Source: Lysobacterales bacterium
Lineage (GTDB): Bacteria; Pseudomonadota; Gammaproteobacteria; Xanthomonadales; Xanthomonadaceae
Assembly (NCBI GenBank): GCA_015655035.1
Contig: JAATFS010000266.1
Coordinates: 1-10,317 of the forward strand
Length of the DNA: 10,317 nucleotides
Direction: 5' to 3'
This document shows, in pieces, positions 5,287-10,317 of this stretch. How positions within the stretch are numbered: the first letter of the stretch is position 1; each line of letters opens with the position of its first letter. Position numbers and translations under genes: made by a program. The notes under the pieces were generated by a model. The model worked only from the letters and a program-made list of their open reading frames with translations, had not been told where the DNA came from and searched no databases.

Positions 5287-8058
5287 TCAGATGCCTGCAC
5301 GAATACCCGCAGCGCCGAACACACTGCGCGGCTGGCCACTGGCGCGCTCGATCCCGGCATCGACGTACCACGACCACTTGCGCACGATCCGGCCGGACAG
5401 GTTGAGGCCGCCGCGCTGGCTGTTTTGCGGCAGATACTGGCCGCCCACGGAGAACCTGCTGTCTTGCGCTCCGACGAATCGGGCGGTGTAGCTGACATCC
5501 TCACCAGACAGGTAATGACGAGCCAACAGATAGCCGCCGGCCGAAAGTGCGCGTCCGGAGGCATCGAACGTCCGGTTCACGCGTACACCGGCTTCGGCGA
5601 ACGTGGCGGTATGCGTGTCGCCACCCGCCTCAAGGCCCAGGCCGCCGGCACCGGCTTCACTGAAAGCATCCTGCCCATTGCGCAGTGCCCCCGTCGCCAC
5701 GAACGGGGCGATGCCGGACGTGAGCGCGTAGCCGGCTTCGATACGCGCATGCATCACCGTATCCGTGCGGTGGCTGGTCAGCGTTTCCAGGGCGGTGCCG
5801 AGCAGCACGCTGCGCTCGGTATCCGCGTCCAGTTGGGCATAGCCCAGTACGCCGGTCAGGTAGGCCGCATCGGCGCCGAAGCGGCCGTACACCGCCAGGC
5901 CGGTGCTGCTGCCCTTGGTGTGGCCGGCCAGCGCGTCCAGGTCGGCGGTGTTGCGGCTGTGACTCAGCGCCGCGCCGAGCTTGACCCCATCGCTGAAGCG
6001 CAGGTCCGCGCCCAGCATGACGCCGTACTGGTGGAACCTGGCGCTGGCGTAGCCGGACTGGCGCAAGGTGCCGTCGGCGCCGGTGCTCTGGAACCAGAGG
6101 CCAGTGTCGGAATAGCCGCCGAGCGCATTGGCGCGTTCGGCCAGCAACAGCGCATCGGTGGAGGCCTGTTGCATCGCCAACACCCGGCTGGTGCCATGCA
6201 CTTCACCCTCCAGGCTCCGTAGCGAAGCGAGAGCGGCGGCCGTGGTGGGGGCGCTCATCAAACTGGCGGTGGCGGCCACGATGGCGTCCTTGCCCTGGGT
6301 GTCGCCCTCGGCAACCCACTGGTCGGTTTCGGCGAGCAAGGCGTCGACGCGAGCGCCGACCTCGATCACCGCCGTGGGGGCCAGCGCCTGTGCCGATGCC
6401 GCAGCGACACTGCTGCGGGTGAGCGTGGTGCTGACGCTATCGGTGCCATAGGCGAGCGTGGCGGTATAGAAGAAGTCGCTGCCGTAGCTCACGTTGCCGA
6501 AGCTACCGCTGAGCGTGCCGGCCTTCAGCACCGTTTCGGTGCCGCTGGCCACGTAGTCGGTGGCGCTTGCCAACAGCTTCAGCGTTCCCTTCAGTGTGGC
6601 GTGTCCGGTCACGGTCAGGCCGCTGCCGATCTGCAGGGCGGTGGTCGCCGTGCTGCTGTTGACGCTGTAGTTGCCGTTGACGATGCCACCCCTGGATTCG
6701 AACGTCGCGCCGCTGGATACGCTTAGGTTCGAGCCCAGCGAGCCGGACAGCGCCAGCGTGCCGGCGGTGACGCTGGTGCCGCCGGTGTAGCTGTTGGCCC
6801 CGCTCAGGGCCAGGCGGCCGGCGCCGCTCTTGATCAGCGAACCACTGCCGCTGATATCGTTGCTGAAGGTGCTGTCGTAGCCATCGGTGACGTTGGCGGT
6901 AAACGCGCTGCCCAGCTGGCCTGGGCCTTGCACCGCCTTGCCCGCGTTGAGCATGCCCCAACCGTAGACGGCGTCCACGCCCGTATTGCCCAGATCGGTA
7001 GCAGTCGTGAGCAGGGTCTGCTGCACGTTGGATGCCGACATCCATGGGTAGGCCTGCCAGACCAGAGCGGCGCTGCCGGTCACGATGGCGGTCGCCGACG
7101 AGGTGCCGTTAACGCTGCCCTGGAAGGCGGTATCGCCCACGGCGGGAACCAGCAGATAGCCGGGCGCGACCAGGCACCATTGGGCTGCTTGCCCGCACTG
7201 GTTGGAGGTGGAGTCCAGCGCGCCGGGTTGCCCCTTGGCATCGATGCTGACGTTGGCCACGGCCAGCCAGTTGTTGGCGAACTTGGTCAGTTGCGCGGGA
7301 ACGGCGGCCGGGTAATTGGCCGTGGTGGCGCCATTGTTGCCGGTGGAGGCCACTACCAGCGCGTCATAGGTCAGTACCGACTGCATGTACAGGCCCCAGC
7401 TCGAGGCGGTACGAGTTTCCTCCCCGGTGGCGGCCAGGGAGCCCAACGACAGATTGAACAAGCGCACCCCGGCACTGCCGAAGCGATCGATGGCGCTGCC
7501 GACTTCTTCGGAGGTGCAATAGTTGTTGTAGCAGACGCGGCCCCAGTAGAGCGAAGCGGCCGGTGCCACGCCACCCGAGAAACTGCCCGCTGCGGTGCCG
7601 GCGATTACCGCGCCCATCACGGTGCCGTGCCCGCGCATCGTATTCGTCGTGGGGTCGGTGCCTTCGCCGGTGAAGTCGACGTAGCTGGCGATCTTGCCGG
7701 TCAGCGGGGCATAGCCGTCGACCGGCGCATCGTCCAGTACCCCGACCTTGACCCCGGCCCCATCGAAACCCTGCGCATGGGCCACGGCCACGGTAGTGGG
7801 GACCAGGACATTGTCCTTGGTGCCCGCGTAGTCATAGTGATAAGTGCAGGGAAGCGCGCCGCCCTTATTGGTTGCGCTGGCATCCTCGCAGGTGGTTGCC
7901 ACAGGCGTGGAGGTCGCAGGCGGCGTGGAGGTCGTCGGCGCCACCGGCGTCGTGACCGCGGCCGTCGGTGTGTCACGGACATTGCTCCCGCCGCCTCCGC
8001 CGCAAGCGGTCAGCGCAATGGAAGTCAGGATGGCGGTAGTAAGTAAAGAACGGTCCAT
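5287..8058 (-). CDS. Lipoprotein-type autotransporter serine protease (S8 subtilase passenger)
   Basis: The gene encodes 923 residues from the ATG at 8056-8058. A TTG start 60 bases upstream would put acidic residues before the signal, so I prefer the ATG, which has AAGG about 10 bases upstream. Residues 1-19 form a lipoprotein signal ending in lipobox LTAC (C19), followed by five glycines and a Thr/Pro-rich linker (about 28-56). The S8 protease domain spans roughly 83-378: catalytic D109 in VGVLDD, H144 in RGHGT, oxyanion N241 in ASTGNNG, and S320 in NGTSSATA. Cysteines at 57/71, 176/181 and 288/295 may pair. Residues about 406-455 (LIKSGAGRLALSG, then NSYTGGTSVTAGTLALSG) are an autotransporter-associated beta-strand repeat. 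A helical linker follows (about 550-650), and the beta-barrel occupies about 652-923. Type Va secretion is expected: the barrel inserts into the outer membrane and the protease is displayed outside. The lipid anchor recalls Neisseria NalP. The last residue is Ile rather than the usual Phe or Trp. Substrates are unknown. Confidence 0.92.
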   Translation of the reverse strand: MDRSLLTTAILTSIALTACGGGGGSNVRDTPTAAVTTPVAPTTSTPPATSTPVATTCEDASATNKGGALPCTYHYDYAGTKDNVLVPTTVAVAHAQGFDGAGVKVGVLDDAPVDGYAPLTGKIASYVDFTGEGTDPTTNTMRGHGTVMGAVIAGTAAGSFSGGVAPAASLYWGRVCYNNYCTSEEVGSAIDRFGSAGVRLFNLSLGSLAATGEETRTASSWGLYMQSVLTYDALVVASTGNNGATTANYPAAVPAQLTKFANNWLAVANVSIDAKGQPGALDSTSNQCGQAAQWCLVAPGYLLVPAVGDTAFQGSVNGTSSATAIVTGSAALVWQAYPWMSASNVQQTLLTTATDLGNTGVDAVYGWGMLNAGKAVQGPGQLGSAFTANVTDGYDSTFSNDISGSGSLIKSGAGRLALSGANSYTGGTSVTAGTLALSGSLGSNLSVSSGATFESRGGIVNGNYSVNSSTATTALQIGSGLTVTGHATLKGTLKLLASATDYVASGTETVLKAGTLSGSFGNVSYGSDFFYTATLAYGTDSVSTTLTRSSVAAASAQALAPTAVIEVGARVDALLAETDQWVAEGDTQGKDAIVAATASLMSAPTTAAALASLRSLEGEVHGTSRVLAMQQASTDALLLAERANALGGYSDTGLWFQSTGADGTLRQSGYASARFHQYGVMLGADLRFSDGVKLGAALSHSRNTADLDALAGHTKGSSTGLAVYGRFGADAAYLTGVLGYAQLDADTERSVLLGTALETLTSHRTDTVMHARIEAGYALTSGIAPFVATGALRNGQDAFSEAGAGGLGLEAGGDTHTATFAEAGVRVNRTFDASGRALSAGGYLLARHYLSGEDVSYTARFVGAQDSRFSVGGQYLPQNSQRGGLNLSGRIVRKWSWYVDAGIERASGQPRSVFGAAGIRAGI

Positions 8059-8199
8059 TAAATCGGTACCTTGTATGTCGTCCACAACACTGGAGGACGC
8101 CCTAGAGATACCTATCAACGGCTGTCTAAGAGAATTCTTTAGCTGGCGGGCGGAATTAAATAATCCTTCCGAATATCATCGAAGGAACGTGAGGGGTTG

Positions 8200-8244
8200 T
8201 CGCTGACTAACCAGGTGCCTCAGCGATGGCGCGGACACTGCGCC
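8200..8244. repeat. Two tandem inverted repeats in the autotransporter upstream region
   Basis: TCGCTGA (8200-8206) pairs with TCAGCGA (8220-8226) around a 13-base loop. Immediately beside it, GGCGC (8228-8232) pairs with GCGCC (8240-8244) around 7 bases. They lie about 140-190 bases before the autotransporter ATG, within a possible long 5' leader or operator region. Short stems like these occur by chance in GC-rich DNA, so functional status is open. Confidence 0.35.
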
Positions 8245-8818
8245 GACGTGCGTGATGCGATTGTGCACATATTTATTTAATTCGTCGGAAAGCCATTTCA
8301 TCGGCGGATGTAGCTGATTTCAGAAGATTTTTAGTATGGATTTAGCTGGAGTAGTGATGGGGTAGAGTTAAAATGAGGAACTGCGTCACTATTCATGCGT
8401 AACGGTTATCTTTAAGGAAATAATTTAGATTTGATGGAAATTTTTATAAACGGACCGAACGCGCGATTGTGCGCAGAGTTACCTCCCGCGCAGAGTTTGT
8501 TGTGTCAGTTTTTTGGCGCGCATCCAGGGTTGCCTCTAGATGCGCGATGTTATGAAAAACATTACAGCGAGGCGGAAACGGAGCGGCGCGTCACATAAAT
8601 AATTCGCGAATGCCGCTGCGTGACAAGAACTGACGCAGATGGGCACGGCACGCTCGGCAGGCGTCTGTTCGCCGACTAACCTGCCGCTGCCGACGTCGTC
8701 GATGGGGTTCCATCCCGCCGACGTGTTCAACCCGGGTGACTGGCGTCAGATCTCGTGCGGAGCGGCCGTCATACGCGGGTCGCCGCCTCCGCTTCACCGC
8801 AAACGGCCTCACACGCTC

Positions 8819-8824
8819 TAGAAT
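8819..8824 (+). promoter_or_regulatory. Candidate -10 box for the PepSY-flavodoxin gene
   Basis: TAGAAT matches five of six bases of the sigma-70 -10 consensus and lies 44 bases before the ATG at 8869. The nearest -35-like sequence, TTCACC at 8793-8798, is 20 bases away, longer than ideal. No recognisable Fur box (inverted GATAAT-type) is seen between 8740 and 8868. Confidence 0.25.
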
Positions 8825-8868
8825 CGCGGGCCCGATCGTCGATCCCCACCGGCGCAAGCGCATTGCCG

Positions 8869-10317
8869 ATGCTCAAGAAGGTCCTGTTCCAGCTGCACTG
8901 GTTTCTGGGCATCAGCGCCGGCTTGGTGCTGTCGGTGATGGGGCTGAGCGGCGCCACGCTGGCGTTCGAGGACGAGATCCTGCGCTGGGCCAATCCGCCG
9001 CTGGCCGAGGTGGCAGCCCGTCACGCCGCTGGCGAGGCGCCGTTGCCGCTGGCAGCGCTGGCGCGCCGGCTGGATCTGGGCGGCGAACACGTGCCCACCC
9101 GGATGCTGGTCGACCCCACCGGCACACGTCCCTCCAATGTGCGCCTGGCTGGCCGTGGCAGCGCACGCCTGTACTTCGATCCCTACACCGGCCAACTGCT
9201 GCCAGAGCCGCGACTGAACAGCTTCTTCGATTTCACCGAGAACCTGCATCGGCGGCTGGTGGCCGGGGAGCGTGGTCGGGCCGTGACCGGCGCGTGCGTG
9301 ATCATCCTGCTGTTCTTCTGCCTTTCGGGGCTATACCTGCGCTGGCCGCGGCAGTGGTGGAGCTGGCGTGCCTGGTGGGCGGTGGAATGGAAGCGTCAGG
9401 GCCGCAGCTTCCTGTGGAGCCTGCATTCGGTGATTGGCACCTGGTGCCTGCTGATCTACCTGTTGATCGCGCTGACCGGGCTGTACTGGTCCTACGGTTG
9501 GTACCGCCAGGGCCTGGTCGCGGTACTGGGAGGGGAGCCGGCCGGTGCCGGCGGTGGTCGCGCGGGCGACGCGGGCGGTAAACCCCCCGCGCTGGATTAC
9601 ACCCGGCTGCAGCGCGTGCTGGACGGCGAACCGGGCGTGCGCCATGCCTATCTGGATCTGCGCCTGCCCGTCCGCAGTGGGCAGCCGCTGGTCGCCCGCT
9701 ATCTGCCCAGCGATCCCGCGCACGGCCGTGCCTTCGACGCAGTGGAGATCGATCCGGCCACAGGCCGCATCGAGCGTCGCGTGCCCTACGACCAACAGCC
9801 GGTAGGGCGCAAGCTGCTGACCAGCATGTTCGCCTTGCATTCGGGCAGCTTTTTCGGCCTGCCGGGGCGTGTGGTGGTGATGCTGGCAAGTCTGTGCATG
9901 TCGTTGTTCTTCGTCACTGGCTGGATGTTGTATCTGGACCGGCGACGCAAAAAACGCCAGTTGCGCGCCGCGCGCGACGGCTTGTCGTTGGCCCGGGGCG
10001 GCAGCGACGAACCTTGGCTGGTGGGCTTTGCCAGCCAGAGCGGCCTCGCCGAACGCCTGGCCTGGCAGGCCGCCGGCCAATTGCAGGCGGCGGGACTGCC
10101 GGTAGAGGTACGGCCGCTGGCGCAACTGGACGGCGAGACACTGCGGGCCACACGCCGCGCACTGTTCGTACTCAGTACCTTTGGCGATGGCGAGGCGCCC
10201 GATGCCGCGCGCGGCTTCGAGAAGAAGGTATTGCGGCAGGCGCAGGCGCTGCCCGAGCTTGGCTATGCGCTGCTGGCGCTGGGCGATCGCCAATACGCCC
10301 GCTTCTGCGGCTTTTCG
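8869..10317 (+). CDS. PepSY-type membrane protein fused to a flavodoxin-like domain, 3' end missing
   Basis: From the ATG at 8869 the frame stays open for 483 codons to the window edge. The start MLKKVLFQLHWFLGISAGL is typical of PepSY-associated membrane proteins, so I accept it although the ribosome site is poor. Membrane helices lie near residues 11-32, 138-157, 188-207 and 334-356. A periplasmic PepSY-like part (about 33-125, YFDPYTGQLLPEP) and a second one (about 240-320, EIDPATGRIERRVPYD) fall between them. Histidines at helix ends (H10, H127, H186, H324) could bind heme. After a basic stretch (DRRRKKRQ, 357-364) a flavodoxin fold begins: FMN phosphate loop GFASQSGLAE (386-395), STFGDGEAPDAA (436-447), and ALGDRQYARFCGFS (470-483), as in the CysJ/P450-reductase family. 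A ferredoxin-NADP reductase part probably follows beyond the edge. This architecture suggests NADPH-driven electron transfer across the inner membrane, possibly reducing ferric siderophores. The iron role is inferred from the family. Confidence 0.9.
   Translation, partial: MLKKVLFQLHWFLGISAGLVLSVMGLSGATLAFEDEILRWANPPLAEVAARHAAGEAPLPLAALARRLDLGGEHVPTRMLVDPTGTRPSNVRLAGRGSARLYFDPYTGQLLPEPRLNSFFDFTENLHRRLVAGERGRAVTGACVIILLFFCLSGLYLRWPRQWWSWRAWWAVEWKRQGRSFLWSLHSVIGTWCLLIYLLIALTGLYWSYGWYRQGLVAVLGGEPAGAGGGRAGDAGGKPPALDYTRLQRVLDGEPGVRHAYLDLRLPVRSGQPLVARYLPSDPAHGRAFDAVEIDPATGRIERRVPYDQQPVGRKLLTSMFALHSGSFFGLPGRVVVMLASLCMSLFFVTGWMLYLDRRRKKRQLRAARDGLSLARGGSDEPWLVGFASQSGLAERLAWQAAGQLQAAGLPVEVRPLAQLDGETLRATRRALFVLSTFGDGEAPDAARGFEKKVLRQAQALPELGYALLALGDRQYARFCGFS

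Larger units (their letters stand above)
8059..8868. other. Long non-coding gap, AT-rich in its left part
   Basis: No open frame of convincing quality lies here. From about 8095 to 8580 the sequence is far richer in A+T than the rest of the window (8401-8460 has roughly 28% G+C by hand count), with runs such as TTTTTATAAA near 8440. From about 8600 the composition returns to GC-rich. The gap separates the divergent autotransporter and PepSY-flavodoxin genes and so must hold both promoters. I could not place a convincing -35/-10 pair for the minus-strand gene. Visible elements are two tandem inverted repeats (8200-8226, 8228-8244), a direct repeat GCGCAGAGTT (8471-8480, 8488-8497), and CTGCGT/ACGCAG arms (8616-8638). 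Confidence 0.7.

Noticed and set aside
7980..8005. Possible phase-variable homopolymer tract at the poly-glycine codons, as in NalP
   Set aside because: The five glycine codons are mixed in sequence with no long run of a single base, so slipped-strand switching is not expected here.
6928..8046. A 372-codon plus-strand frame opposite the autotransporter gene
   Set aside because: Gly/Arg-rich shadow of the protease domain coding sequence, with no ribosome site and no known motif.
8059..8118. A 20-residue N-terminal extension of the autotransporter from a TTG start
   Set aside because: It would place acidic and polar residues ahead of the lipoprotein signal, and the ATG at 8058 gives a compact, normal signal peptide.
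8540..8602. A 20-codon frame (MRDVMKNITARRKRSGASHK) in the long gap
   Set aside because: No ribosome binding site ahead of it, very short, and no downstream gene it could lead. Possible but unsupported.
8536..8730. A 64-codon minus-strand frame in the gap
   Set aside because: No clear ribosome site, no recognisable domain, and it crosses a sharp base-composition boundary, so chance is more likely.
8736..9581. A 281-codon plus-strand frame overlapping the PepSY gene
   Set aside because: Its product is Arg/Gly/Ala-rich without motifs, while the frame starting at 8869 gives clear membrane helices and a flavodoxin domain.

Overview
The window is GC-rich with compact coding. Gene content points to a gammaproteobacterium of the Xanthomonadaceae (Xanthomonas or a close relative). 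This rests on family resemblance and composition (a DPP-IV-type S9 peptidase beside a DUF885 peptidase, a magnesium-type HemB, a large S8 autotransporter, a PepSY/flavodoxin fusion). I could run no database search, so the genus is an inference.

Layout. Bases 2-145 hold the C-terminal tail of an S9 (dipeptidyl peptidase IV-like) serine peptidase. Then comes a secreted DUF885-family putative metallopeptidase (298-2103, +), facing a small glycine-rich lipoprotein on the minus strand (2206-2652). Divergent from the lipoprotein is an 82-residue membrane protein (2863-3111, +) that ends at a strong 12-bp stem-loop. A bestrophin-family ion channel (3250-4167) and hemB, porphobilinogen synthase (4201-5190), follow on the plus strand 33 bases apart and probably form an operon. 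A GC-rich hairpin separates hemB from a convergent 923-residue type Va autotransporter with a subtilisin-like protease passenger and a predicted lipoprotein signal (5287-8058, -). About 810 bases without a convincing gene follow, roughly half of them strikingly AT-rich. The window closes inside a plus-strand gene (8869 to the edge) encoding a PepSY-type membrane protein fused to a flavodoxin-like domain, probably a membrane reductase linked to iron acquisition.

How the genes work together. Most products act at the envelope: exported peptidases, lipoproteins, an inner-membrane channel, a surface protease and a membrane flavoreductase. HemB is the one core cytoplasmic enzyme (tetrapyrrole synthesis). 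The 5' end has two peptidase genes in series. The 3' end has the autotransporter and the PepSY fusion transcribed divergently from the AT-rich gap. I see no rRNA, tRNA, CRISPR array, insertion sequence or phage gene.

The most notable items are the autotransporter with a lipobox and poly-glycine linker, the AT-rich island upstream of it, the PepSY-flavodoxin fusion, the metal-ligand signature of HemB, and several perfect or near-perfect GC hairpins just after stop codons that lack clear U-tracts. I did not find a convincing wholly new multi-gene system.
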